64,000 bases of DNA from NCBI RefSeq assembly GCF_019649055.1, contig NW_026570279.1, forward strand, positions 124,001-188,000, given 5' to 3'. The position numbers and the translations under genes were made by a program. Source of the DNA: Paramacrobiotus metropolitanus. Taxonomy: Eukaryota > Tardigrada > Eutardigrada > Parachela > Macrobiotidae. Every line of letters begins with the position of its first letter. Positions within the stretch are counted from its first letter, which is position 1. Shown one piece after another: positions 43,502 to 54,756 of this stretch. Under the pieces are notes generated by a model. It had not been told where the DNA came from. It saw only the letters and a program-made list of their open reading frames with translations, and did no database searches.

Positions 43502-44471
43502 ATTAATCAATTTGAAAATTTTCGATAATGTTAACGTTTTTGTGTTAATGTTAACCTGTTCAAATTTAGCTTCTCACCAAATATTCCGCTGGGCAGATTT
43601 GGTCTTGTAGACGCAGAAAACGGATGCCCGAACGAAATGGAGAATACGCCATTTCCGGTGTTCTCCATGGAACCAGCGACCGCGGCTGAATGTGATTATC
43701 AGCAGCAGGACTGGCGGTGCTCGCCCTTGATCACGCCTACACAACGCGAGTGTCCCGAAGCTAACCTCACCGGCAAGCGTTTGAACCCATCGTACTGTCT
43801 ATCTGAGTTGCGCAGTCAATCGGCGGCTCTTGCGCGACTCCCTCCGCGTCCTCTTAGCCTGTTCTGGCTGGACAACATCACTGCTATTTCGACCGATTTG
43901 GGTTACGCACGCTCGTACATCGTCTATTACGAGTCACTGGTGTGTAGTCAACATCGCACAACGGCTTTTATGAACCAACTTAAACTGACCGGCTTGCTGG
44001 CGTACCAGCTGTCATATTGCTCCGAACTGGAAATCAGAAAAGCCGATTTTTACTATTCAATTCGACTACGGGAATTTCGCCTGTACAATTCGACGATACG
44101 CAGTCTAGAAAACAATGCTTTCTCTGGTCTTCCATCATTGCGTCTGTTGTTATTAGAGAGCAACATGCGGAGCGGACCGGAAATAGAGGGTCACACGTGG
44201 ACTTTTCCAAAGACTGCGAAATTATCTCTTCCAGTTGCACTGTAGTTGTGGTTTTGCCTGGTTCAGAGATTGGCGCCGACAAAACTCGGCACTGCTGACG
44301 TCAGCCGATCAGGGAGAAGTTTGGTTTGCCGCGCAACATTCGTTCAACGAACTGTACGTTCCCGCTGACATGTTTGTCCCGATAGATTGCGCCCAGCCCA
44401 TTCCTTATGGACCCGATGGTGTAGACACTAACCAGACAGCCTATTCCATCAATGAACCGAACTGCTGGTGA

Positions 44472-46430
44472 ACGGTGAATAATTAGTTAGAGTAGCTATG
44501 TCGACGCAGATATCCGTTGGTTATTCTTTACAAACATGGATAGGCAAAAATATATATTTTTTTATCTTCTGTTAGCCCTGCACCCGCTTTAGACAGCCTG
44601 ACGCAGGTACAAGGACACTGGTAACAAGTAATGCCATGTTTGCTCTGAGTTCCCGCCGGGCATGACTTGCTCCGCATAACGAACAGATATTCAAATTTAA
44701 TCAGCATTAAAGACCAAACTTCGTCAAAGCAGAAATACTAATAATACTGCTTGTACGGTACCTCGGAGTGTGTTCTTCGGTAATCGATATTAACCTCACA
44801 CGAAACCGCATTCTCTCACAAATATATCGCAGTAAAATTTGCAACTAAGAAGTCAATGAACCATTCATATTTCACTTAATACTCATGATGGGCTTTAAGC
44901 CTAGTTTAACTGTCATACAGCCTGTGCGATCAACAGCCATTACTTCCCGTGAACAGCATGTTTTCCCAAAATTCTACACTGATTGCAACTTATGTACAGA
45001 CTACAGACCATGCTGCAGTGAGCTGCATAATTTTTAGCGCCGTAGCGTTTTTTGATAGTGATTAGTTGTACGTGTGCCGGAGCTCAGTTCCAGTATCGTG
45101 TGTGGTGTACGGGTGTTGGTCCTGTTTTCTTTGCGGTACCAGCCACTGCACTACTGCTGCCCTAGATGGTAGCAGAGCAATACGATTCTCCATTCGCATT
45201 CCTCGAGTATTCAACCAAGTGAAGGGATCGGCGTGGAAGAGGGCAACTGATTTGCCGAAACCAAATCAACCCGTGCAGTTCTCCGGCAACAATGTCTGTC
45301 GCCAGCTTTCAGTGTGGCCATATGTTGTGTGTGGACGTACACCGTGATGGAAACAGCATCCCCAAACAACTGGTGGAACCCCGATTAGGCAGCCGGAGAA
45401 AGCAGACAACCGTGAAAGACCCAGAAAAACAACGGCGAACCAGACGCGGCGGTATGCGAAGCAGGTCTGTTCAAAATGGTGACCTACAACCTCGTAAGCA
45501 GGTAAGGGAGCCCGCTGGAGGTGAACCATAGCCCAGTGCGGACGCCAGATCGCTTAACCCAAGAAGGCCGGAACCGCCATCGCCCAAATTGTATCGCTGG
45601 CTAATAAAAGTCATACGCGAAAATGCTGATTTTCAGATATTTCTATTATCTTTTTGAAACTGCAACCACCGTTGCTAATTCCCTACCAAGAGAGGAAAAT
45701 AAAAAAGATTAGAAGCGTACCTTATTGTCTTGTTTAACCGCAAAGACGCTTTGCTGTGAGAGGCCAAAGACGCTTTGCTGTAATGGACAAAATGTGATCC
45801 AGAATTTTAATTTCTGTGTTAAAGCCTGAATGGTGCAACGTGCGTTTGGCATAGTCGGCTTTATTCTCACAACGTATTACCATCAAGAAAGTTGCGGCCG
45901 GGTTTCACTTAAATGTGTCTGGTTTGGGGAAACATTAAATTCGACAAAACTGTTCGGACGCAAATACTCCGAAAAGTTGAAAGGCAGTTCATCTGCTTAA
46001 CCATCCTGCATTTGCAAGCGTCTACCTGGTACATACTGTAATCCTTCTCACCCATTATACAAATTTACTGCTGCTCGGCGCTTTTTCGGGTGTATTTGGA
46101 TGTATCTTCAACGTATGCTCAATGGATTATTGGAAACGAGTTCTTTCTTAGTTAACGAACCATAATATCGTACAACTGAGTTTCGCCTCACGAAGTGATC
46201 GGTACTTCCTGATACGTATGTTAGAAATTACTGTTCTGTACATTGTGTGAGAGTGTAAGTCACGGGAACAGAAACCGGAAGCATCGCTCACACTCGTGTA
46301 AGTTTTGTTATGTTTTGTTCTATAGGCAGGTTGCTTATTTATCACATTGTACATTCATGCTTATTACTAAGTTAATGCACATAAACATCTGGTAAACAAG
46401 GAGAACTAAAACCTAATAAACTAAGGAAGC
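44472..46430. other. Intergenic sequence after LRR gene 4
   Basis: No supported gene apart from one weak short frame at 45292-45531. DNA just after gene 4 (44485-44525) is the original from which the flank at 50787-50803 plus 51356-51400 was copied. Confidence 0.4.
45292..45531 (+). CDS. Short basic ORF, weak candidate
   Basis: A 79-codon frame of higher GC content than its surroundings encodes an Arg/Lys-rich chain. A polyadenylation-like AATAAA follows at about 45602. A GTAAGG donor near codon 71 would allow it to be a first exon. There is no recognisable domain and no paralogue here, so it may be a chance frame. Confidence 0.2.
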   Translation: MSVASFQCGHMLCVDVHRDGNSIPKQLVEPRLGSRRKQTTVKDPEKQRRTRRGGMRSRSVQNGDLQPRKQVREPAGGEP

Positions 46431-46436
46431 CTGCAA

Positions 46437-46530
46437 TGGCCGAAATGTCCAGTTGCCGAGATGAGCGTTGGCCGAATCGAATGTTGGCCGATGCGATTCT
46501 GTGGGGCCGAATAGTAACGCGGCCGAACTG
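46437..46530. repeat. GGCCGAAATGTCC-type motif cluster
   Basis: Five or six diverged copies of GGCCGAAATG / GCCGAGATGAG / GGCCGAATCGAATG stand 15-25 bp apart. The pattern resembles one arm of the foldback element in intron 3 of LRR gene 4; no opposing arm was found. Confidence 0.5.
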
Positions 46531-46539
46531 AATGTACAT

Positions 46540-48940
46540 TGTGTTTATTCCCTACGTGCAGTGCATTTTTATTATGTATTCTGATTCATTTGCGAAGTTT
46601 CTGGAATTATCCCCAGAACTGAAAGCTTACTACAAAAGTACAGAACTGATCTATTTATTAAAAAACCGTGTTATTACAATGTCAATTATTAGGCAACGGT
46701 TTATGATTTTGTTGTATTATTTTGTTAAATGAAGAGCAGATAATGGTATATGCAGTAAAACGGGAATCCATTATCTCACAGGCACAATCGCCGCTATGAT
46801 CGCTGAAGCCTGGTTGAAAGTGATTACGACGCAAGAGAAAGTGAAAAATAATTATATAGTGATTGATTGCTTATAGAATGCTTCTCTAATTACGACCATC
46901 TTTTTGTCCTGTAGCTGCTCCTTCAGTTTAACCCGCTGATAGTGAGACTACATGTTCCTCTCTTTTCTGGCCGAGTCGGTTCCCACGACATGGTAAAAGG
47001 GCGTGGACCCTTGTAGCAGCGGCAGTAGACGGAACCACTATTGCAGTCATTGTCGGAATCGCATGTTTTCTTGTTATTGCAAACTACTTTTGGTGCGGCG
47101 CCTGGAACTAACAGTTTTCAGAAGCCAGGTGCAGACAAAGGATTCTGAATTTCAGTTGTTGGCAAAAACAGATGTATAGAGTACAAGAACACAAGCAAAG
47201 CCGACAAAATAAACCACTAATTTGTACTGTATGTAGTTGAATAAAAAATAGCAAAATACACAGAATTATAAAAACACAACAGAGCGCAAAATACACGTGA
47301 CATAGAAAGCGTGTTAAAATATTGCCTTAAATAAAAGGTCACATTACCTCAAAGATTGTATGGAGCCATCAAAAGTGCCATGAGAAAAACGGCAGCGACC
47401 ACCAAAAAGTTCATTTTCAGATGATGTAAAAGAGAATATGACACTGAAGTGTCTTCGAAAGTTTTACAAACGTGATTACCATAATTTTGTTTGCCATCGT
47501 TATATACCAAAATTTTTGCATATCACTGCATTTTCATAAAAACGCTCGTCGAAAACTTGAAAATAATTCCCGTAAAAGTTTTGCCTCCAATTCACGTAAT
47601 GCAGTTTTTCTCGAAATACGAGTGGTTGATGTGCGGTACGATCTGCCGACAGGCAAAATTAACACTCGAAATATGCAGGCTATTAGGAAGCGGCGTTATC
47701 CTGTTTGTTTAAAGTTTAAACGAGTTACATTAGTTCCAGTAATGAAAGTGTATTGCGCTCCATAGATTAAGTTGAAGCCGGAAAAGTTTCGCTGACATTC
47801 GTTCAATCCCAAGAGCGCACGTCATTCGAGCCACTTAAAAAATGCGGAAAAATGGCCCTGGTTCCAGCTACAACAGAACTACAGGAGTGCAATCTCGTTT
47901 TGAGTATTTATTCTGCTGGTCGGCACATCGTACCGCACGTCCACCACTCGAGATGACTAAGATTGCGAGAAATATCGCATTGCTTAAACAGGTGGCAGTC
48001 TTTTGCAAAATTTTTATGGGAATAGTTCTTCAAGTGTTCGGCAACGGTTTCCAGAAACATACATTTACAGTACGTACAAAAAATCGTTATACCGTAAAAG
48101 TATCTCGAAATTTTCTGGTAGTGGTATCATTAAACGAATGTTTACACCAGTTACATGTACACAGGACCTAAAGAAATTTTTTTCGATTCAGTCTAGCAAT
48201 AAACGGCCTGATAAAGGCTTCGCTGGTTATGGTGGCATTTCTGTTACAAAATGTTTAGGAGGTAGGTATGACCATCGGTTGTACTGGTAGCACTGGTAGC
48301 ACTGTATTAAAATGTACCTTCAGATACTGTCTTCTACCTTTTTTTGTGTGCTCTCACTGCTCTGCTGCGTTTGGCCTTCTAATATGCTTCGAAATGGTGA
48401 TAAAATTGGCTGATTTTCCCTATGTGGTCGTTAAATTGTACTGCGCATATCTGTTTGGTATAACAAGCAAAGTGACAACTGAATTTCAATCGTCACCTGT
48501 TTGAGGCATCCGGTAGTTCTTTATTTACGTACAGGGGCCCTACACAGGACGGTCTTGAACGAGTGCACGTTCGACAAGGACTGAAATACTACTCAGTATG
48601 GTCCCTCTGTGTCGTTCCAATTTTGACCCAGGCCATTTACCTGTGTGGTTGGAGACTCCCGCACGCTGGCGCTTTTGCAAGAATTGGGTTTGCTCTTTGG
48701 GTTAAAATTTAAACTGACCAGTGAGCTACATAAAAATCAGATTTCGCAAGTATGGGCAAACATTGAATTTTTGCCGTTACCGGCGCCGTCCCTTTCTTGA
48801 AAACTTCAGCAACTTTGAAACTGATTTACGTTCCTTTATTATTTTTTGTTATTACAGTACTAGTGATGAGACGGTAATGTGTATCGTTGTTTTCACAGTC
48901 GCTGATAAACTGTAGCAGCAATGCTGCTCCGTTAGGGCCT
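46540..48940. other. Gene-poor interval
   Basis: AT-rich DNA with short frames only (the longest about 110 codons at 47842-48171), lacking motifs or splice-consistent partners. No gene is supported. Confidence 0.4.
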
Positions 48941-48945
48941 CAGTT

Positions 48946-50008
48946 GGGTGTTTCTAAAAGGTGGTCACCACGGTCGTGGTCGTGGTCGCTGTGGGCGTTG
49001 TCGTGGTGGGTTGTGATCGTGGTCGTCAGTGGTCGAGTGTGGGATAATGTGGTTGTGGTCGACGATGGTCGAACGTTACCAATTCACTGTTCAGTATTTA
49101 ATTACTGCACTAGCAATGCATAGACAACCGTCACAAAATTAGAATGAAATTTATAGTTTTCTTATTGTTTTTAGAATTTTCAATTTCTTTTTATTCTTGG
49201 TACTTTTGAGATAAAACAGTAACGCCCTTTGTACTTCAAATTTCAAAAAGGGAGAAGGAGACAAAAATATTCTTAAATTTATTTTACGCAGATGTCCCAA
49301 TTCTAGCGCGACTAACATTTGTAAACTAACATTAGTATCCTGCTTTGAAACTTTTATTACAAAAATAAAATTTTTTTTTTCAAAAAAACATTTTTGTATT
49401 AGGACTGCTGTTGTCATGATGTTATTACCTAACAATAACCCAGTTTTGACTATTTTCTCCTTATATAAACTATCAAACCGTGACTCTAAAAATGTGTCTA
49501 CACAAATACAGACTGCTCGATGCGTATTAATTTATAAAGAAGATTTATCTCTACGTATTGGCATTTTTACAATGGGTAAGCATTATTATTTTTATTTATA
49601 GTAATCATGTAAATTTAGTGCAGAAAAAGTTTCCTTGACATAACTGACATGTACTCGTACTATAAAAAAATAAAAACAATAAAAATAAAATGAAAAATAA
49701 CAATAAAAAACCCTGCGCACAATAAAAATACCGTCCATCAGCGCATTTGAGTAACCGATCTTTTGGAACGCTCACGGATACGTTGCAGCCTGTCAACATT
49801 ATAAACTGAAAAGCAGAACTATCAATTTTTATGAATTGGTCTGTTAGTAGCCCATGAATCGCCCGTGCGATAATTAAATACTGAACAGTGAATCGGTGAC
49901 GTTCGACCACTGTCGACCACAACCACATTACTAAACACTCGACCACTGACGACCACGACCACAACCCACCACGACCACGACCGTGGTGACCACCTTTTAG
50001 AAACACCC
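48946..50008. mobile_element. Foldback transposon with long inverted repeats (about 145-165 bp)
   Basis: The left arm (48946-49110) and right arm (49865-50008) are inverted copies, starting GGGTGTTTCTAAAAGGTGG and rich in GGTCGTGG. They differ by small indels in the GTCGTGG tract. About 750 bp of AT-rich, non-coding DNA separates them. No clear target-site duplication was found, so the superfamily is unknown. Confidence 0.75.
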
Positions 50009-50559
50009 GACTCGGGTGGGTATAAAAAGTTTCCTTCAGAGCAAAAGATCTCAAAAAATAAAACAGATAAGCGAAGAAATGTGGCATAGTGACAGATGTT
50101 TTGAAAAAATTAAGAAAGTTGTGTGAAGACGCCATACCGCAATATTTTTCTTGCTACAGTTTTCGTTCCTTATTTGGTCATTAAGTATAATTTGACCAAT
50201 AAAAATGGGGTAGAAGTTATCATTGAGAATCAACTTGGCGGATACATGCAAAATCACAGAATGGAGAAATTTCTTTATGCGTATCGAAAAAGCACCAGTA
50301 ATATTGTGACGTTTTGTCACAACGGTTGCTTCATATGGCCATAAACTGAGCAATTTGTTATAATTATATTAGATGCATGTAGCGGAAGCTATCGTTACAA
50401 TTATCTTACAATTGTCGTCTGCACCTGTTAGTGTCTGACACATAAACCGAACAAATAATACTCGTCTGACGTTATTGTAACATCCGTTATTCGGCAAATA
50501 AGTTTGCACAACCTGCGTTCACTCCCAGTTATCTGCTCCACTGCATTGCATTTGTGCGT

Positions 50560-50787
50560 ATGTCTGACTCTGGTTCAGAGGCTGGCATCCGAACAATGCG
50601 GCAGGCGGCTCAAGGCGGCTGACCGGGATGAAGTATGGGACTCTGCCGCGCAAGATTCGCTTTATAAACTGTAAGTTCGCGGTGATATGTTCACATCGAT
50701 CGACTGCGACCAGCCCACTCCCTGTGGACCTGAGGGCACCAATGCTGACCGGGAGGCGTTAACCAGTCGAACTGCTGGTGACTAACC
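50560..50787 (+). pseudogene. Decayed 3' end of an LRR array exon 4 (gene 4-like)
   Basis: The sequence follows the last 220 bases of gene 4 exon 4 nearly base for base, from the cap Trp-Phe-Arg region to a GCTGGTGA stop, but with several indels that destroy the frame. Homology continues past the stop into the 3' flank, where a MITE interrupts it. It marks a further duplicated copy of the array unit. Confidence 0.8.
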
Positions 50788-50803
50788 AGTAGTAGCATAG
50801 TTA

Positions 50804-51355
50804 CAGTGGACTGCGAAAACCTGTTACTTTCGGTCCGCGACCGAATGACCAATCCAAATAAATGGCCAAGACCAAATGACCAACAAACAGGAAACGTGCA
50901 AGAATTCGAACACTTGCACCTTACGCATTCCCAACGAAAACCATCAACCGATATCTCAAACGAAAGAAAACAATTTCAAAATTTCGATACCAAATACGTC
51001 ACCCTTCAGGAGATTTACCAGAAAATTCGAGCCATTTTAGTTTGCCGTAGACAAAGCATACGATTTCCGTGTGAAAACTGAATCCAAACCGTGGATTCAA
51101 TCCTATGCTATGTCTACGAGAAACTTTACATAAATGCGTCGATTTTCTCTTAGATCTCATAAAAAATCACTTGTTTGGTATAAAATTCTTGAAATTTTCT
51201 CTTTCGTTTGAGATATCGGTCGATGGTTTTCGGTGAAAAATGCGCAAGGTGCAAGTGTTAATACCAGCAGGCCGACGGCCAATCACGAATTTGCCTGTCT
51301 GAGTACAGAAAAATGCTTGGTTACGCGCGTTGTAACACCTTTTCGCAGTCCACTG
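50804..51355. mobile_element. Tc1/mariner-type MITE with TA duplication, inserted in duplicated LRR flank
   Basis: Terminal inverted repeats of about 25 bp begin CAGTGGACTGCGAAAA and are flanked by TA (50802-50803 and 51356-51357). A second, longer inverted pair (about 50900-50990 against 51170-51265, core CCGATATCTCAAACGAAAG) lies inside. GACCGAATGACC and GACCAAATGACC repeats stand near the left end. No transposase is present. Confidence 0.85.
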
Positions 51356-51658
51356 TAAGTATGTCTACGCAAATGTCCGCTAGTATTCCTCACAGGCTGT
51401 ACAATATTAAATTGGCAGAATGATTGGGAAATGAACCGATATGTGAGTAGCGTAAGTGGTTTTCTCAAGTAGCCGGCCTGATCCGCGTTATGAGTTACTC
51501 AGAAACTTTCATAGTATTATTTATTATGTAATTCTCCGGTGTGAAAATGCGAGTGAAGTGTCATGCGTGTGGGTCTTGCATTTTGCTGACTTACATAAAA
51601 TGTCTGTTTAAGTATGCCTGTTTCGGGAAATAATGCAAATCTACTGGACACAACAAGC

Positions 51659-51730
51659 GGCTGTATGGTGTAGTGGTTAGCACGTCGGACTTTGAATCCG
51701 TCGACCCGAGTTCGACTCTCGGTACGGCCT
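51659..51730 (+). tRNA. tRNA-Gln (anticodon TTG)
   Basis: A 72-nt cloverleaf differing from the CTG copy at only a few positions. Acceptor GGCTGTA pairs with TACGGCC (one T-G), the anticodon loop CTTTGAA gives TTG, and the T loop is GTTCGAC. A T-run follows shortly after. The acceptor changes are compensatory, which argues for a functional gene. Confidence 0.9.
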
Positions 51731-52167
51731 GTGCGCTTTTTTATAATAATGACATTAGTACTACACCGATTCAATTACAAATCATTTTTGTCATTCATTC
51801 ATTACAAATCATCATAGTATTAAATAGACGAAGATTTGTGGAGCCAATATAGGGTTGACACTGAATTATTTTTCCATGTGAAAATTTCTTGTTGATGGGA
51901 TTTTTGGTTTTAAATGTCCTCAGTAATTTAATTTACTGCAGTTGCTTTCGAGTGCTGTACATGTTTCCCAGAGATGAAATTTATTTTCTGCTAGTGCTGT
52001 TCCGGTATGTGCCGCTACCATCTTTGCACCAGTGCTTCTATCGGAAACAAGGAATGCGTTGTTGGTTTTGTATTCCCGGCGGGCTCCAGAGGACCATCAT
52101 GCTAATTTAGCCGACTTAGGATACCGAATGCAGCCAGCGCTAAAACGATACTAGAGATCGGTACTAT

Positions 52168-54214
52168 ATGTTTGTTTTGATAACCGGTATAAATAGCTTA
52201 TGCAACTCTACACTCTCTTATGAAGATCACGATAAATCTTCTCTTAAAAAAACGCTTTACAATCATTCCCGTTCCATGGATTCAGCGATGGATGCCATGG
52301 ATGCAATGGACGCTTTAGCCAGTGAAGTAAAAGCTTCTTCAGAACACCATATTATCCCAAAATTATACACCAAATGGATGCAATATTCTGGTCTGTTTTT
52401 ACCTTCGTTAGCATCAATAAATTCTGGGAAACTGGATCGTAAAAACTCTCATCGCGCACACTTCACTTGGTCGTGTGTGATTTTGCTGCTTTTGTTGCTC
52501 CTGTTCGCCATCGATCAGTATGATTTCTTTGTGAAATTCGGGCAACTGCTGCAAGATATGGAATATTTCACTTGTGTGGCATACGATTTTCGTTCCTTGA
52601 TTAAAGGTCAAGGCCCCTTTACCATTGGCGTAATGTTTCTTATGCGGAAAAAAGTCTCGAAATTGTTGCAGCGCTGCCAGCAATTTCTCCCCACTGTTCT
52701 GCACGAATATGACTGGCAGTATCTGCGCCGAGCGTTTATCGTACTTTGTATATGCACAACGGTATCTATTATTTTGTGCCTCTCCGGAATTATTTTCACA
52801 ACAATCGCTTTACAAGAAACCGGTTATTTGGAACGCAACCAGAACGTTCCATATTTTTTCGACCAACTGAAACTTCCGGCGCTGCTAATTGCGATATTCA
52901 ATGGCCTTGGAATATATTTCGGCGTATCCTGCGAGTACCTGACGTTAACACTGTTAGTAATAATAGCACTTCATATTTTTGTGGCATTCAAGAGGGTATC
53001 GCTGAATTTTGATGCTGTGGTGCAAAATGCCGGGAATATTTCACAGATTCTGGGAGAATTTCGAAATTATTTGATTCTGGTGAATCTGGTGGATTACCTA
53101 AACAAGACATTTTCGCCGATTTTGTTAATAAGTTGTGTGAAGGATCTCATCAGCTATGCCGCACAAGTGGGAACCTACCTGCAAATGTACACGACTAGTG
53201 TGGAGTTATCTGCTGAGCATACCGAGCGTTCCGTGGCATATATGCGCGGCATGGACGCTTTTACATTCTTCTTCGCCCAAGTCAGCTTCGTCAACATGAT
53301 CATCCGAATCGCGGTGTTCTGCAAAATGCATACTGCGGTAAGTGTACGCTTGAGAATTTTATATCTTTTTTTAACGGAACGAAATAACAAAATTTTTAAG
53401 AAAAGGCCTCTCCTTTGTTATGAGAAAAAGCGGTTTATTAAGTCTTCGCTAAGAAACCAAGTTCTTTACGCTACAATACGTGCAAGCTTAACTTAAACAT
53501 ATTATTGCTTTATTCAGCTATAAGCGGTAGCATAATATAGGCAGATGCCTCGCGTTAATCACGCTGCGTAAGCAAGCGCTTCCCTGTTCGAAATCAAGTC
53601 TGGTAATTTATGTGCGTTGGGAATTTCCCGTTTTACACCCTTTATTGATTTCCTTAATGATTTTTTAATGCGCGCCGGCCGGTTAATGTTACCTTTTTTA
53701 GTTTTACATCGTACGAATATGTACTCGCTTCTATGTGTGGGACGTGGATACATTCTGTAAAATTTGATTCTCCTGGAGAAATATGTTAGAAAACTATAAA
53801 CTTCTGACTTCTAACTAAAATTGTTGTATTTTTTGCATTTAGGCGCAGTCATTCCGACACCGGTTACGGATGATCCATCTTTCGGAGGTGAATGATGATC
53901 TCAAGCGTGAAATTACCGTTTTTGGACAGAACACAACAATATCGGATGGAGCGGTTACGGTTTACGGCATGCTGGAACTGTCGAAAGAATACGTCGTAAC
54001 GGTTAGTGCTGAATTTTGTTGCATGCCGGAATGAACTCAAGTATAAATAAACAATTTTGCCAAATTATAGACATTTGGGTTGGCGATGACATATTACATT
54101 TTCGTCTACCAAGCCCGCGATTCGCAGAGATCTGTTGAGGACTTGAAATCCTCTCAGAAGTCATGCCAAGCTGCTGTACACCGAATACTCAACGGAAGTC
54201 TCGCAACAGTTTAA
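52168..54214 (+). CDS. Gustatory-receptor-like seven-helix protein A, three exons (about 490 aa)
   Basis: Three exons with phase-0 borders: 52168-53337 (donor GTAAGT), 53843-54001 (donor GTTAGT) and 54071-54214. The chain has seven hydrophobic segments, with short loops typical of arthropod-type gustatory/odorant receptors, which are ligand-gated cation channels with an intracellular N-terminus. The last segment contains TYYIFVYQ, matching the gustatory-receptor TM7 signature TYxxxxxQ. Before it lies SDGAVTVYGMLELSKEY, like the helix 6-7 linker in that family. Conserved blocks shared with the neighbouring gene include DQYDFFVKFGQLL, DMEYFTCVAY, RSLIKGQGPFTI and SVAYMRGMD. The start is uncertain: a later ATG before a small Met-Asp-Ala repeat (near 52276) is possible. 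Ligand unknown. Confidence 0.75.
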
Positions 54215-54464
54215 GTACGCTTTAGGGGATTTTATTATACGGTTTACATCGTCTGCAAAACTCAAGGTTTCTGTTTTGGCCGTCAGAATTTTATTTAGCC
54301 ATGAAGCATACGAGTACCCTAACCTCGTTGCTAGGTACTATTTTTTTATCTCGGATTTTGAATTTTTCTCTGCATAAAACGAGTAGGCCCTTTGTACATG
54401 TTTAGCAGAGGATGACTCACATAACAGGTCTCACTTAAACATAGGAAGTAAGACTTTTCTCTGC

Positions 54465-54512
54465 TATCCGGTACGGCTATAAACGGTACGGTACGGTACG
54501 GCTATCCGGTAC
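54465..54512. repeat. GGTACGGC short repeat
   Basis: About five imperfect copies of GGTACGGCTAT / GGTACGGT over 48 bp, between the two gustatory-receptor-like genes. The TACGG motif is also the subterminal motif of the hAT element at 38935-39618, but no inverted ends are visible here. Confidence 0.5.
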
Positions 54513-54756
54513 GGTTCCTGTGAATAATAAATATTTTTATAAAAACGCTCTGTTAGTCCCAAGACAACCTTATAATTTGCATACTTCCTAGCTCCTACTG
54601 ATGTTTGTCCGTTGCGGCTCCGCGTGTTCTCATAGTTTACAGAGGAACCGCATACTGTATACAGCAAATAAAGGTTGGCGTTGTTTGTTTTCAAATAACC
54701 AAGCAAATGGATTTCCGTCCTATGACGATGGATAAGTGTAATATGTACTTGTATAA

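Larger units (their letters stand above)
41364..44471 (+). pseudogene. Secreted two-module LRR protein, array gene 4 (frameshift in exon 4)
   Basis: Exons are 41364-41436 (signal peptide, core WLWICVSCMFLW), about 41730-41882, 41962-42726 and 43611-44471, all in phase 1. Exons 1-3 are intact; module 1 has the full pattern including LHCGCEYEWFRQWW and YLPIDC. Exon 4 starts correctly but lacks about 11 bases near 44210, just after GHTWTFP, so the downstream cap (YLFQLHCSCGFAWFRDWR) is read only in another frame, where it remains open to its stop (ending NCW). The site coincides with the frameshift in gene 3. If real, it truncates module 2; a truncated product keeping module 1 is possible. Intron 3 contains a 721-bp foldback element. 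The upstream block shared by genes 1-3 was not found here. The exon 2 acceptor could be 3 bases earlier. Confidence 0.75.
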
